This document shows, piece after piece, positions 1 through 8,816 of a stretch of 64,000 nt of DNA (position 1 is the stretch's first letter; each line of letters starts with the position of its first letter). Origin of the DNA: Ignavibacteriales bacterium UBA1304. Its GTDB lineage: Bacteria; Bacteroidota; Ignavibacteria; Ignavibacteriales; Ignavibacteriaceae. Both the position numbers and the translations under genes were made by a program. The notes below the pieces were generated by a model. That model searched no databases and was not told where the DNA came from. It saw nothing but the letters and a program-made list of their open reading frames with translations. The stretch is taken from contig DBTY01000004.1 of the NCBI GenBank assembly GCA_002307295.1, forward strand, positions 124,001 through 188,000, written 5' to 3'.

Positions 1-884
1 TGGCGTTCCGTTATCTTTCTTTTCTGGGATATGCTTTTAACAACAAGACAAAACGGTTTAGAAACTTTATGGACTATCAGCGCAATTGGCTGGAAGAATC
101 TGGTTCTGACGATAGTCATGGCCGCGCGTTATTGGCCCTTGGAACTGTGCTGAATCATTCAGATAAACCCTCTTTTAACAGCATGGCCGGCTGGCTTTTT
201 GAGCAAACGTTACCTGCTATTCTTTTAACTACAAGTCCAAGAGCATGGGCTTTTTCTCTTATCGGAATAGACGAATATTCGCAAAAATATGCTGGCGACC
301 GCCGGGCTAATACTGTCCGTGATGAATTAGCCGGCAGACTAATGGAGCTTTATAAAAACAACCGTTCCGATAAATGGCGCTGGTTTGAAGAAACGCTTAC
401 ATACTGCAACGCCGCATTGCCGCATGCTTTGCTTACTTGCGGAAAATCAATTGCGGATAAAGCTATGATTGACGCCGGATTAGAATCGCTTAATTGGTTA
501 GCTAATTTGCAGCGCTCTGATACAGGTCATTTTGTCCCGATTGGTTCAAACGGGTTTTACCCTAAAGACGGCGAGCGCGCCCGTTTCGATCAGCAGCCTG
601 TTGAGGCTCAATCAATGATTTCGGCATGTCTTGAAGCGTACAGAATTACCGGAGAAAAAATCTGGAATAATGAATCCCACAGAGCGTTTGAGTGGTTTCT
701 GGGACGTAACGATTTAAATCTTTCGGTTTATGATCCTACGACTGGCGGGTGCCGGGATGGTCTGCATTCCGATCGCCTGAACCAAAATCAGGGAGCTGAA
801 TCAACTTTAGCATTTTTACAATCATTGTTAGAGCTGCGTTTAGCCGAACAAACACATTTATCTATGGAGGTCTCTTTAAAATGA
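1..884 (+). CDS. Glycosyltransferase-like protein, C-terminal part (partial at left edge)
   Basis: The reading frame is open from base 3 and contains no start, so the gene begins outside the window. The visible 290 or so residues are rich in aromatic-containing helices (for example WRWFEETLTYCNAALPHALL) and in acidic and aromatic residues, which fits an alpha/alpha toroid fold like that of six-hairpin glycosidases. Its stop overlaps the start of the GH130 gene (ATGA), so the two are translationally coupled. In related bacteria, GH130 genes are often preceded by a GT4-type glycosyltransferase carrying such a C-terminal domain; that part is family knowledge, since the catalytic N-terminus is not visible. 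The likely role is synthesis or turnover of a mannose-type glycan or compatible solute. Confidence 0.5.
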   Translation, partial: AFRYLSFLGYAFNNKTKRFRNFMDYQRNWLEESGSDDSHGRALLALGTVLNHSDKPSFNSMAGWLFEQTLPAILLTTSPRAWAFSLIGIDEYSQKYAGDRRANTVRDELAGRLMELYKNNRSDKWRWFEETLTYCNAALPHALLTCGKSIADKAMIDAGLESLNWLANLQRSDTGHFVPIGSNGFYPKDGERARFDQQPVEAQSMISACLEAYRITGEKIWNNESHRAFEWFLGRNDLNLSVYDPTTGGCRDGLHSDRLNQNQGAESTLAFLQSLLELRLAEQTHLSMEVSLK

Positions 885-1671
885 ATAACCAGCATGCAGT
901 GCTTTTCCATCGCAATAAATTAAATCCTATACTTACGCCGGATAACTGGTCTTACCCCATAAATAGCGTGTTTAACGCAGGCGCAACATTGCTGCCTGAC
1001 GGAACTACTCTTTTACTATGCCGCGTGGAAGAACGAAGAGGGCTTTCTCACTTTTGCGTTGCGCGTTCTGTAAACGGCTTTGACGGCTGGATAATTGAAC
1101 CCAAACCGACCCTTTTACCAGAGCCGGATAAATACCCGGAAGAATTATGGGGAATTGAAGATCCGCGAATTACTTTTGTGCCTGAACTAAAAAAGTTTGT
1201 TGTAGTTTACACAGCCTATACCCGCGAGCTCATATGTGGCTTTCTTATTCGCCCGATTTAAAAAACTGGGGCAGCCATATGATAATGATGGACGCAAGAA
1301 AAGGCTCCTGGTGGGACGCAAATAAAATTGGTCTCTGTACTCCGCCAATTGAAACTCCTGAAGGATGGCTGATTATTTATCATGGGGTAAAAATTTCCGG
1401 AGGTGGCTGCATCTATAGAATAGGGCTTGCTTTGTTTGAACTTAATGATCCAGCCAACTGCCTAAAGCGCGGTAATGAATGGATTTTTGCTCCGGAAGAA
1501 CCTTACGAACAGCGCGGAGACGTAGGCAATGTTGTTTTCCCTTGCGGATACATAATAGGACCCGACGGAGACGCTATTAATATTTATTATGGCGCCGCTG
1601 ATACTACAATAGCATTAGCCACCGGCAGTATTAAAGAAATGCTAAATTGGCTTGATCTACACAGTAAATAA
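881..1671 (+). pseudogene. GH130 family glycosidase/phosphorylase, broken by internal deletion
   Basis: The first frame (881-1261) carries the GH130 N-terminal half, with FNAGATLL, CRVEER and WGIEDPRITFVPEL. The second frame (from about 1225 to 1671) carries the C-terminal half, with AHMWLSYSPDLKNWGSH, WWDANKIGL, TPEGWLIIYHGV and GAADTTIALATGS. From memory of the family, about 50 residues normally lie between the TAYTR and AHMWLSYSPDL segments. They are absent here, and the join near 1222-1230 also shifts the frame. The product would stop after 126 residues with a junk tail. GH130 enzymes cleave or phosphorolyse beta-mannosides, so this copy is expected to be inactive. The start overlaps the upstream glycosyltransferase stop. 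An assembly error is the main alternative. Confidence 0.8.
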
Positions 1672-1684
1672 ATTGAAGGACTAT

Positions 1685-1906
1685 ATGAGAACTATAAATT
1701 ATTCTCCTCTTTTTCTTGCGTTTGTTATCGTAGTAATAATTTTCCTCCTGTTTACTGGCGGAGCTATTACAATGACGATGACGCAAAGCCAGATGAATAG
1801 TACCAGCCTGATGAGCAGCGTAAGCTGGTTATGGGTCCCTGCTTTAGTAGCTTTATTATTGAGCGTATTGTTAGGATGGACTATTTTCGGCAAGAAGGCA
1901 GAGTAA
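1685..1906 (+). CDS. Small two-helix membrane protein
   Basis: This 73-residue protein has two hydrophobic segments, roughly residues 8-30 and 49-68, joined by a polar Met/Thr/Ser-rich loop, and ends in a basic GKKAE tail. I chose the ATG at 1685 because AAGGA lies 4 bases upstream; a longer in-frame version would start inside the GH130 gene. It sits at the head of a run of small stress-type genes. I do not recognise the family. Confidence 0.6.
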   Translation: MRTINYSPLFLAFVIVVIIFLLFTGGAITMTMTQSQMNSTSLMSSVSWLWVPALVALLLSVLLGWTIFGKKAE

Positions 1907-1915
1907 CAAATATTG

Positions 1916-1950
1916 CGCATGCTTGAATTGAATTAGTTTAATTCCGCATG
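1916..1950 (+). terminator. Hairpin after the small membrane protein gene
   Basis: CATGC and GAATT at 1918-1929 can pair with AATTC and GCATG at 1940-1950, leaving short bulges. It begins 10 bases after the stop at 1906. There is no clear T-run after it, so it may be a weak terminator or an RNA 3' end structure. Confidence 0.35.
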
Positions 1951-1991
1951 TTAAAGAGAGAGCCTATTATTTAATACAGAGAAAAAATAAA

Positions 1992-2324
1992 ATGGTACAA
2001 AGCACAATTGAAAAAATAGAAGAAAGCGTACAGCTAAACAGTCTGTTAACTGAAAACAACAAAACCGAAATACTTAATCTGTTAGCGGCGTTAAAACCAG
2101 AAATTACGGAACTAGAAAAAGAACGCGCCGAGCATGCTGAAAGTATTGCCGGATTTATAGAACGCTCTACTCATGAACTTATGAGAAAAGAAAAAAATCC
2201 AACTCTTTTAAAATATGCAGTAGACGGCATGGCGGCTTCTGTAGAAGGCTTTGAAGTTACGCATCCGAAATTAGTAGAAAATGTAAATTACTTCGCTAAC
2301 GTATTGGCAAATATGGGACTGTAA
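1992..2324 (+). CDS. DUF4404-like small helical protein
   Basis: This 110-residue cytosolic protein is almost entirely helical and charged, with no signal peptide. The C-terminal stretch EGFEVTHPKLVENVNYFANVLA resembles the end of DUF4404 proteins, which typically finish with a His-Pro and a Gly near the C-terminus. The first half looks like a coiled coil (KPEITELEKERAEHAESIAG). The function is unknown. It lies between two other small genes of the stress cluster and is probably expressed with the gene at 2391. Confidence 0.55.
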   Translation: MVQSTIEKIEESVQLNSLLTENNKTEILNLLAALKPEITELEKERAEHAESIAGFIERSTHELMRKEKNPTLLKYAVDGMAASVEGFEVTHPKLVENVNYFANVLANMGL

Positions 2325-2390
2325 TAATTTGTCGTTTTTCAATTAAAGGGACAAAATAATATCAGAACTTTTATTAAAAATGGAAACCTT

Positions 2391-2780
2391 ATGAAAAATG
2401 AAATTGGCGTATGGATTGACCACCGCAAAGCGGTAATTGTAAGTATAATTGGCGATCTGGAAGAAACACAGACTCTTGAATCTGAAATGGAAAAACATGT
2501 TCGCTTTGGCGGCGAAGCGCAAAAAGATTCGGAAGAAGATCAGCGCGATAGAAAATTTACTATGCATCTAAATCAATACTATGATGAAGTTATTACGTTT
2601 ATAAAAGATGCAAATTCTATTCTGATAATGGGACCCGGAGAAGCGAAAGGCGAATTGAGAAAAAGATTTGAAAAAGATTCTCATGTTGGGAAAATAATAG
2701 ATATTGAAACAGTTGACAAGCTGACTCATCAACAAATATCGGCAAAAGTCAGAGCTTACTTTTCGAAAATGGATCATTAG
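2391..2780 (+). CDS. Release-factor-domain-like (baeRF-type) small protein
   Basis: This 129-residue soluble protein opens with GVWIDHRKAVIV and contains SILIMGPGEAKGELRKRFEKD near residue 80. Both patterns are shared by short bacterial proteins often annotated as translational machinery protein, which resemble an eRF1/host-attachment domain. Such proteins are thought to act near stalled or stressed ribosomes, but that is an inference from fold. The C-terminus (THQQISAKVRAYF) is typical of the group. It follows the DUF4404-like gene by 66 bases. Confidence 0.55.
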   Translation: MKNEIGVWIDHRKAVIVSIIGDLEETQTLESEMEKHVRFGGEAQKDSEEDQRDRKFTMHLNQYYDEVITFIKDANSILIMGPGEAKGELRKRFEKDSHVGKIIDIETVDKLTHQQISAKVRAYFSKMDH

Positions 2781-2919
2781 TTATAGGCTCTTGTTTTTAT
2801 TTCAAAGTTCGACGTCAGCCTCCAGACGCTTTAGCTAAATACATATTCTGCTATAGATGCATATTATAATTATTGCTGGATATAAAATATTTTAATTGAA
2901 TTTAACTGGAAAATGAACA

Positions 2920-3615
2920 ATGGAAACTATATCAATAGAACAACAAAAATATTCCGACTTTGATTCGGAAATAATCCCCCACTTAAACTCGCTTAAAAAT
3001 TATGCCTTAAGGATGACAAACGACTACGACGATTCTGAAGATCTGCTGCAAGACACTTTGTTGAAGGCATTCCGGTTTTTTGATAATTATGGCAAAGGCA
3101 CAAATGCAAGAGCCTGGCTTTTCAAAATAATGCGTAATGCATTTATAAACGATTACCGCAGCAAAGCCAGACAGCCATTTGTATCCGGTTATGACGAAAT
3201 GCAAAATGCATATGAAACCATAGAGTGCAAGGACGCTAAAAAACAAGAGTACCGAATGAATGAGTTTGACAATATACTTGACGATGAAATTGTAAACGCG
3301 CTTTCAGACTTGCCGGAGGATTTCCGTACAATTATTTTTTTATGCGATATCGAAGGCTATTCGTATCAGGAAATATCCGACTTTGTTAATTGCCCAATAG
3401 GAACAGTTCGTTCCCGTTTACATCGGACTCGGAAAATACTTTATAATCAGCTTTTCAAATACGCTAAGAAAACTGGCTATGTCCGGGAAGAGAAAGATAG
3501 CCATAACAACTCAGACTTAATTGAAGCGCCCAATATACCTATCCATAAAATATACGAAACAGTTGACAATATTATCGGAGAAAACGTTCCCGAACTTCAG
3601 CTTTGCGAAGCATAA
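2920..3615 (+). CDS. RNA polymerase sigma factor, ECF (sigma-70 family)
   Basis: The protein has 231 residues. Region 2 lies at about residues 20-90 (DSEDLLQDTLLKAFRFF, then ARAWLFKIMRNAFINDYR). Region 4 lies at about residues 125-180 (LPEDFRTIIFLCDIEGYSYQ, then GTVRSRLHRTRKIL). A tail of about 45 residues after region 4 is longer than usual and ends in acidic and cysteine-containing sequence. No anti-sigma factor is adjacent. A conserved promoter block occurs 103 bases downstream of its stop and at three further places in the cluster; whether this sigma factor is involved there is not shown by the sequence. Confidence 0.93.
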   Translation: METISIEQQKYSDFDSEIIPHLNSLKNYALRMTNDYDDSEDLLQDTLLKAFRFFDNYGKGTNARAWLFKIMRNAFINDYRSKARQPFVSGYDEMQNAYETIECKDAKKQEYRMNEFDNILDDEIVNALSDLPEDFRTIIFLCDIEGYSYQEISDFVNCPIGTVRSRLHRTRKILYNQLFKYAKKTGYVREEKDSHNNSDLIEAPNIPIHKIYETVDNIIGENVPELQLCEA

Positions 3616-3717
3616 TATTTAGAGCTCTTCAACACTTGCGCACATATATGGCTGAACAATCTTATCGGACTATTATTTCTAAAGCGTAATTTAACAGACC
3701 ATGCCTCTTTGAAGAGG

Positions 3718-3773
3718 TAATCCCTTTTTCATCCCTTTGGTCTATTGTATTGCAGTCTATTTCTACCTATTCT
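3718..3773 (+). promoter_or_regulatory. Conserved stress-cluster promoter, copy 1
   Basis: The block with core CCCTTTTTCATCCCTTTG spans 3718-3748 and ends on a -35-like TTGTAT (3745-3750). After a spacer of exactly 17 bases comes TATTCT (3768-3773). It lies 85 bases upstream of the 41-codon gene at 3859. The same block occurs at 7609, 10200 and 13684. This is the most diverged copy downstream of the core. A CCTTT direct repeat within the core has an 11-base period, which suits a regulator binding one face of the helix. Confidence 0.7.
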
Positions 3774-3858
3774 ATCTGTTAGAATTTGCCGCGTCTATCA
3801 GACAAATTATCGTATCACGTTAACTGAACTTTCATTTTAAATTATAAGGAAATTAATC

Positions 3859-3984
3859 ATGAGCAAAGGTCAGGACAGCAAAAAAGGTCAGAAAAAGGAA
3901 CCCGCTAAAACTATGAAAGAAAAAAAAGCGGCTAAACGAGAAAAGAAAAACGATACTAAAACTCCTGGAATTCTCAACCAATAA
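3859..3984 (+). CDS. Small basic Lys-rich protein, 41 residues
   Basis: The frame begins MSKGQDSKKGQKKEPAKTMK, continues with a Lys/Ala/Glu-rich stretch and ends TPGILNQ. AAGGA lies 8 bases before the ATG. Small proteins of this MSKGQD...KEKKAAK type occur in Bacteroidota, though without a known function. The conserved promoter copy 1 sits directly upstream, and the other three copies also precede stress-type genes, which supports it being a real gene. It is short enough to be missed by automatic calling. Confidence 0.7.
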   Translation: MSKGQDSKKGQKKEPAKTMKEKKAAKREKKNDTKTPGILNQ

Positions 3985-4143
3985 AATATAGGACTGCGCT
4001 TATTGTGTTATTTATTGGAAAGAGGCAATACGCGTTTCTTATAAAAAGCGATGTAATTCTATAACGTTATTACTCGCTAATAACAGGCGCAGCTTACATT
4101 TTGTTAGAGGTATAAATTATTGAGTGTTGTACAATTTTCAAAT

Positions 4144-4158
4144 ACGCTTATTAAGCGT
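4144..4158. promoter_or_regulatory. Palindrome upstream of the mla operon
   Basis: ACGCTTA and TAAGCGT form perfect 7-base arms around one central T, about 54 bases before the mlaE start. It could be a regulator binding site or a small hairpin in the leader. No second copy was seen. Confidence 0.3.
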
Positions 4159-4211
4159 TTGTAATGTAATGTTTAATAGATGATAAATTAATATTTAGAG
4201 ACATTGACCGA

Positions 4212-5054
4212 ATGGAAAATATTATTACAAATAAATCTCAGAATGAAAATCAGGAAGCTGAAAGCGCGCCGGACAAAATATCAGAGACTGTTTATAACTC
4301 CATATTCAGCAGGTTCTTTTTAGAGACGGCTTCTATAGCAATGTTCACAGGGCGATTCTTCAAAGAGGCGTTTAAGCCTCCATATGAATTTAACGAACTG
4401 TTAAAACAATCATTTTCTATTGGTTACAAGTCTCTTCCCTTAGTAAGCATCACAGGCTTTATAATAGGTCTTGTCCTTACTATTCAAACCCGGCCAACTT
4501 TAGCAAAGTTTGGAGCAGAATCTTGGGCACCCGGAATGGTGGCTGTTTCGCTTATAAGAGAAATTGGTCCGGTTATAACCGCTTTAATCTTTGCCGGCAA
4601 AGTCGGTTCGGGTATAGGGGCGGAACTGGCGTCTATGAACGTAACAGAACAAATAGACGCAATGCAGGTGTCTTGCTCTAATCCATTTAAATATCTTGTC
4701 GTAACCAGAGTTCTTGCCGCAACATTAATGCTTCCGTTATTAGTAATTTATTCCGACGCAGTCGGTTTGCTTGGATCTTTTGTCGGAGTCAATTTAAAAG
4801 GGAGCGTAAGCCTTCATCTGTTTATGACCCAGATATTTCACAGCCTTGAATTTTACGACATGTATCCCGCATTTCTTAAAACATTTTTCTTTGGATTTTC
4901 AATTGGCATTGTAGGCTGTTATAAAGGATATAATTCAAATAAAGGAACTGAAGGCGTTGGCAAGGCTGCAAATTCCGCAGTTGTGTTTGCGTCATTAATG
5001 GTTTTTTTAATTGACATGATTGCGGTACAAATAACAAGTTTGTTTCAAAAATAA
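4212..5054 (+). CDS. mlaE: MlaE-family lipid ABC transporter permease
   Basis: This 280-residue inner-membrane protein has about five or six hydrophobic segments. The MlaE core is clear: GFIIGLVLTIQT, LIREIGPVITALIFAGKVGS and GAELASMNVTEQIDAM. The polar N-terminal 30 residues are an extension. It is the first gene of a three-gene operon with the ATPase at 5073 and the MCE protein at 5882. The complex moves phospholipids between the inner membrane and the envelope and helps keep outer-membrane asymmetry. Whether transport is inward or outward cannot be told here. Confidence 0.92.
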   Translation: MENIITNKSQNENQEAESAPDKISETVYNSIFSRFFLETASIAMFTGRFFKEAFKPPYEFNELLKQSFSIGYKSLPLVSITGFIIGLVLTIQTRPTLAKFGAESWAPGMVAVSLIREIGPVITALIFAGKVGSGIGAELASMNVTEQIDAMQVSCSNPFKYLVVTRVLAATLMLPLLVIYSDAVGLLGSFVGVNLKGSVSLHLFMTQIFHSLEFYDMYPAFLKTFFFGFSIGIVGCYKGYNSNKGTEGVGKAANSAVVFASLMVFLIDMIAVQITSLFQK

Positions 5055-5072
5055 AATAAGCGCTAAATTATA

Positions 5073-5933
5073 ATGGCTGATGATACCTCTGTAAAACCTA
5101 ATACTGACGACAAACAAAATGACATTGCTGTTATCGAAATGGAACATCTCAAAAAATCTTTTGAGACTAATCAGGTCCTACGTGATATTAACATGAAGGT
5201 GTATAAAGGAGAGAACCTTGTTATACTTGGTAAATCCGGAACTGGCAAGTCAGTGCTAATTAAATGCATCGTAGGTCTGATAGATTACGACGCAGGAAAG
5301 CTTGTTATATTTGGTAAGGATGTGGCGGAACAAAACCAAAAGGAGCTAATTGAAATACGGAAAAGAATTGGTTTTCTTTTTCAAAATAGCGCTCTGTACG
5401 ATTCCATGACCGTTAGAGAAAATCTTGAATTCCCGCTTAAACGCCAGCTAAAAAAAACTCCAAAAGATGAAATTGATAAGCTGGTAAAAGAAGCTTTGGA
5501 TAATGTGGGACTTGCAGACACAATTGATAAAATGCCTTCCGAACTTTCTGGCGGCATGCGCAAAAGGCTAGGTTTAGCAAGGACGCTTATACTTAAACCC
5601 GAGATAATGCTTTATGACGAACCTACAACGGGGTTAGACCCAATAACATCTAGAGAAATAAGTAAGCTAATCCAGGAAGTGCAAACAAAATATGACACTT
5701 CTTCAATAATTATTACTCACGATATTGAATGCGCTAAGCTTACTGCAAGCCGTATTGTAGTTTTAAAGGACGGCATATGCGCCGCAGAAGGTTCATACGC
5801 CGAACTTGAAAATTCTACCGACGAATGGATAAAATCGTTTTTTTTTATAATCAATTTAGATAAATTTTATGAGCGTGTAATATGGAAAAAGGAATTAAGA
5901 ATAAAATCAGACTGGGAATATTTATTACCGTAG
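5073..5933 (+). CDS. mlaF: MlaF-type ABC transporter ATP-binding protein
   Basis: The ATPase has Walker A GKSGTGKS at residues 53-60, the Q-loop FQNSALYD near 103, signature ELSGGMRKR near 157 and Walker B LYDEPTTGLDP near 180. It pairs with MlaE 18 bases upstream. The C-terminus is odd. After DEWIKSFF the frame runs through nine T bases (5838-5846) and continues for some 30 residues unlike the family, overlapping the MCE gene start. With one T fewer the protein would end at SFFL, the usual place. A homopolymer error, a recent insertion or transcriptional slippage could explain this. Confidence 0.9.
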   Translation: MADDTSVKPNTDDKQNDIAVIEMEHLKKSFETNQVLRDINMKVYKGENLVILGKSGTGKSVLIKCIVGLIDYDAGKLVIFGKDVAEQNQKELIEIRKRIGFLFQNSALYDSMTVRENLEFPLKRQLKKTPKDEIDKLVKEALDNVGLADTIDKMPSELSGGMRKRLGLARTLILKPEIMLYDEPTTGLDPITSREISKLIQEVQTKYDTSSIIITHDIECAKLTASRIVVLKDGICAAEGSYAELENSTDEWIKSFFFIINLDKFYERVIWKKELRIKSDWEYLLP

Positions 5934-6619
5934 GAATAATAATTCTTATTTTAGGAATATATTTTGTCGGCGAACGTCAGCAATTATTCAGAAATACTTT
6001 TCGCGTAACAGGAATATTCAAAGACGTTGCAGGGCTTCAGGCAGGCAGCGCCGTACGCTTCTCTGGAATAAATGTTGGCGCTGTAGAAAAAATTGGGATA
6101 GTCAGCGATACTTCCGTTAAAGTTGAAATACTAATTGACGATAACGCCAGGCAGTTTATAAAGAAGGACGCCGTTGCAAGCATTGGTTCGGATGGACTTA
6201 TGGGGAATAAAATACTAATTATAAATCCCGGCACGGGCGGAAAACCGATGATAGAGGACCATGATAATATTGGAACCATCCAGCCTGTAAATATGGATGA
6301 TATTATAAATTCCTTAAAAACGACTATCGATAATACGTCAAACATCACAAATGATTTATCAAAGATTGCCAGTAATATCCAATCTGGCAACGGAACTATT
6401 GGACGCTTTTTAATGGACAAATCCATGGCGCAAAATATTGATTCAGCTGTAGTTAATCTGAAACAGGGAACGGCTGAATTAAAAGTTGTTATGACTGAAG
6501 CAAAAAATAGTTTTTCTAAAAACTTCGATTCTACTTTTGTTAATTTACGAGAAGGTTCAGTAGGGTTCAAAATACTAATGGAGAAGGCAAAAAAAAGCTG
6601 GCTCCTTTGGGGTTTTTAA
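5882..6619 (+). CDS. mlaD: MlaD/MCE family substrate-binding protein
   Basis: The protein has 245 residues. An N-terminal membrane anchor lies at about residues 10-29 and is followed by the MCE domain (about 38-115), with DVAGLQAGSAVRFSGINVG and GSDGLMGNKILIINPG. After the domain comes a helical region with repeated NLREG/NLKQG and LMEKAKKS-like segments, usual for MCE proteins that form a hexameric ring and tunnel. The ORF starts inside the extended tail of mlaF, so the two genes overlap as written. It would be the periplasmic lipid-handling part of the Mla transporter. Confidence 0.88.
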   Translation: MEKGIKNKIRLGIFITVGIIILILGIYFVGERQQLFRNTFRVTGIFKDVAGLQAGSAVRFSGINVGAVEKIGIVSDTSVKVEILIDDNARQFIKKDAVASIGSDGLMGNKILIINPGTGGKPMIEDHDNIGTIQPVNMDDIINSLKTTIDNTSNITNDLSKIASNIQSGNGTIGRFLMDKSMAQNIDSAVVNLKQGTAELKVVMTEAKNSFSKNFDSTFVNLREGSVGFKILMEKAKKSWLLWGF

Positions 6620-6887
6620 ACTAGCTTTTATGAAACGCTGCAATTATCCGATAAATCAGGATTAGAGTTATTCCGATTTTATCTTACAGTCTCTTCTATA
6701 CCAATCTTCATTTAATCGATTTTAATAACTTACGTCAATAAATTATTGTCATAAATGATGCCGTAATGTTACATTCTCTAGCAAAAACAACAGCTTGATT
6801 GTCCTGTTTTATTTCTTATATTTACATTGTTGAAAATATATAAAGCGCATTTAGTTGTATTTTTGTTTAATAATTAGAACGGACGAA

Positions 6888-7580
6888 TTGGATAAAATAA
6901 AAATATTACTTATAGAAGATAACCGACTTCTGCGAGAAGGGATCGCAGCTATGCTTAAAAAGCAAAACGATATGCAAGTAGTCGCCACAGTAGGCAACGG
7001 CGAAAATATATTATCGTTGGTGGAAAAAATCAAACCAGTCGTAGCTCTTATTGATCTTGGTTTAAGAAGCCAAAACAGTTTGGAAGTTGTAAAACTTATA
7101 AAAGATAATTTTGCTGAAACCAAAATAGTCGTAATGGATCTGATCCCCACTCAGGAAGATGTTTATGAATTTGTTCAGGCCGGCGTATCGGGGTTTATAC
7201 TAAAAGACGCAAACGTAAACGATTTTTATAAAACAATACGTTTGGTCTCTCAGGGGCTGAAAGTTTTACCTCCAGATTTAACCAACTCGTTATTTTCTCA
7301 AATTATTGAATATGCAATTAAGACTGTCGAGCCTTCTGTAATTATATAGTCGGTTAGTATGACAAAGCGCGAGCGTCAGGTAGTTGGTTTAATTGCCGAA
7401 GGTTTTAGCAATAAAGAAATTGCTCAAAAACTTCATCTCTCTACATACACAGTAAAAAGCCATGTGCATAATATTTTGGAAAAATTGTCGCTCAGTACGC
7501 GCGTTCAGGTTGCGAACTATGCGCATATTTCTGAATCATATAAAAACGCAATTGATACTACTTCTCTAATTAGCGAATAG
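6888..7580 (+). pseudogene. LuxR/NarL-type response regulator split by an in-frame amber codon
   Basis: The receiver half begins KIKILLIEDNRLLREGI and carries the phospho-acceptor Asp in VALIDLGLR, then Lys in GFILKDA. The output half reads MTKRERQVVGLIAEG, then a LuxR helix-turn-helix (SNKEIAQKLHLSTYTVKSH). Both halves are in the same frame, separated by TAG at 7347-7349. Homologues run through this point without interruption. I place the start at the TTG of 6888, since the next upstream option gives an unconserved tail. Receiver and DNA-binding halves might still be made separately from the ATG at 7359, but I see no ribosome site there. One copy of the conserved promoter lies just downstream. 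Confidence 0.8.
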
Positions 7581-7608
7581 CCCGCATTTAAATTCCTCCC
7601 CAAAGATG

Positions 7609-7664
7609 TAGTCCCTTTTTCATCCCTTTGCCCGATTGTCGCACCATATCCATTTGCATATATT
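7609..7664 (+). promoter_or_regulatory. Conserved stress-cluster promoter, copy 2
   Basis: The core CCCTTTTTCATCCCTTTG runs into CCCGATTGT, which contains the -35-like TTGTCG (7636-7641). A spacer of 17 bases leads to TATATT (7659-7664). It lies 68 bases upstream of the Trp/Gly-rich gene at 7733. The preceding AAAGATGTAGT is also shared with copy 3. Confidence 0.75.
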
Positions 7665-7732
7665 TAACGTAATAAAGATAGAGTTCATAAAAAGCTTTTC
7701 ATCTAAATGTGAAGCGTTAATAGCAAAAAAAC

Positions 7733-8755
7733 ATGAAACATCTAATTAAGTATTTTACGTTATCCATTTCATTTTATATTGTGTTTTCATTACTTCCAAT
7801 GTCGGCGCTGGCGCAAAAAAACGACGCAAATTTTCAGGAATATTATGACCAGCTTAGTCCTTACGGCCAATGGATTGAAAACTCTGACTTTGGATATGTA
7901 TGGATTCCAACGGCAGACCCGGATTTTACTCCTTATTTAACTAATGGCTATTGGACTCTTACCAATTACGGTTGGATGTGGGTTTCAGGTTATGAATGGG
8001 GCTGGGCGGCTTTCCATTATGGTCGCTGGGGCTACAATGGTTATTACGGATGGTTCTGGGTTCCCGATAATAAATGGGGACCTTCATGGGTCGCATGGCG
8101 AAAAGCGGAAGGCTTTTATGGTTGGGCTCCTATGCGGCCGGGAGTTTCTATTAGCGCTTCGTACTTAGGATACAAAGACGTTCCTAACGGAAATTGGACT
8201 TTTATAAATGCAAAGGATATCGAGAATCATGATCTTGCCAATAATCATATCAGCAAAAAAAATAATATTAATATTATTAATAGTTCAACTTTAATTAATA
8301 CAACCATCTATGACGATGCAAGGCGGACTACTTATGTTGCAGGTCCTAATAAAGAGGAAGTTCAAAATATTGTTGGTCATATTATTACTCCTGTTTTGGT
8401 TCAGGAAATGGATGTGCCGGGGCAATGTTTTAGTAATGGTCTGCTGCAAATATACAGACCTCAGGCGCAAATAAATAATATCGGGTATAAACAGGAACCT
8501 TCTAAATTAGCCGATATTAAAACTGTAAGGCGCATATCGCAAAGAAAATTCAAAAAGAAACCGCAGAAGATTCTATTATTTGCAAACGCTACCGAATTAA
8601 AACAACAGACCGCAGCTCCACAGAAGGACAACAGCGCAAAGAATACAAAGAAGAGAACGCTTAATAAAAATAATAAAAACAGAACCGTAAACCAGAAAAA
8701 GAATAACGGCCTAGATCAGGCGTCCGAATCATATCAAAATACTGAGACAAAATAA
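7733..8755 (+). CDS. DUF6600/YXWGXW-type Trp- and Gly-rich secreted protein
   Basis: This 340-residue protein has a signal peptide (about residues 1-27, ending SALAQ). From about residue 35 to 150 it is packed with Tyr-Trp-Gly patterns: LSPYGQWI, WGWAAFHYGRWG, YYGWFWVPD, WGPSWVAWR and GFYGWAPM. That pattern is characteristic of DUF6600 proteins, envelope proteins of unknown role. The C-terminal third is basic and Asn/Lys-rich, probably disordered. Conserved promoter copy 2 lies directly upstream, and the lmo0937-type and AI-2E genes follow on the same strand. Confidence 0.82.
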   Translation: MKHLIKYFTLSISFYIVFSLLPMSALAQKNDANFQEYYDQLSPYGQWIENSDFGYVWIPTADPDFTPYLTNGYWTLTNYGWMWVSGYEWGWAAFHYGRWGYNGYYGWFWVPDNKWGPSWVAWRKAEGFYGWAPMRPGVSISASYLGYKDVPNGNWTFINAKDIENHDLANNHISKKNNINIINSSTLINTTIYDDARRTTYVAGPNKEEVQNIVGHIITPVLVQEMDVPGQCFSNGLLQIYRPQAQINNIGYKQEPSKLADIKTVRRISQRKFKKKPQKILLFANATELKQQTAAPQKDNSAKNTKKRTLNKNNKNRTVNQKKNNGLDQASESYQNTETK

Positions 8756-8816
8756 ACGCTTTAATTATTCATAGTCGAATTAAATATTTTCATTAACAAA
8801 TTAGAGATTAATTATC

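Noticed and set aside
6037..6570. Long open frame on the minus strand opposite the MCE gene
   Set aside because: It lies fully inside mlaD, whose own frame has clear family motifs. The antisense protein has no recognisable pattern.
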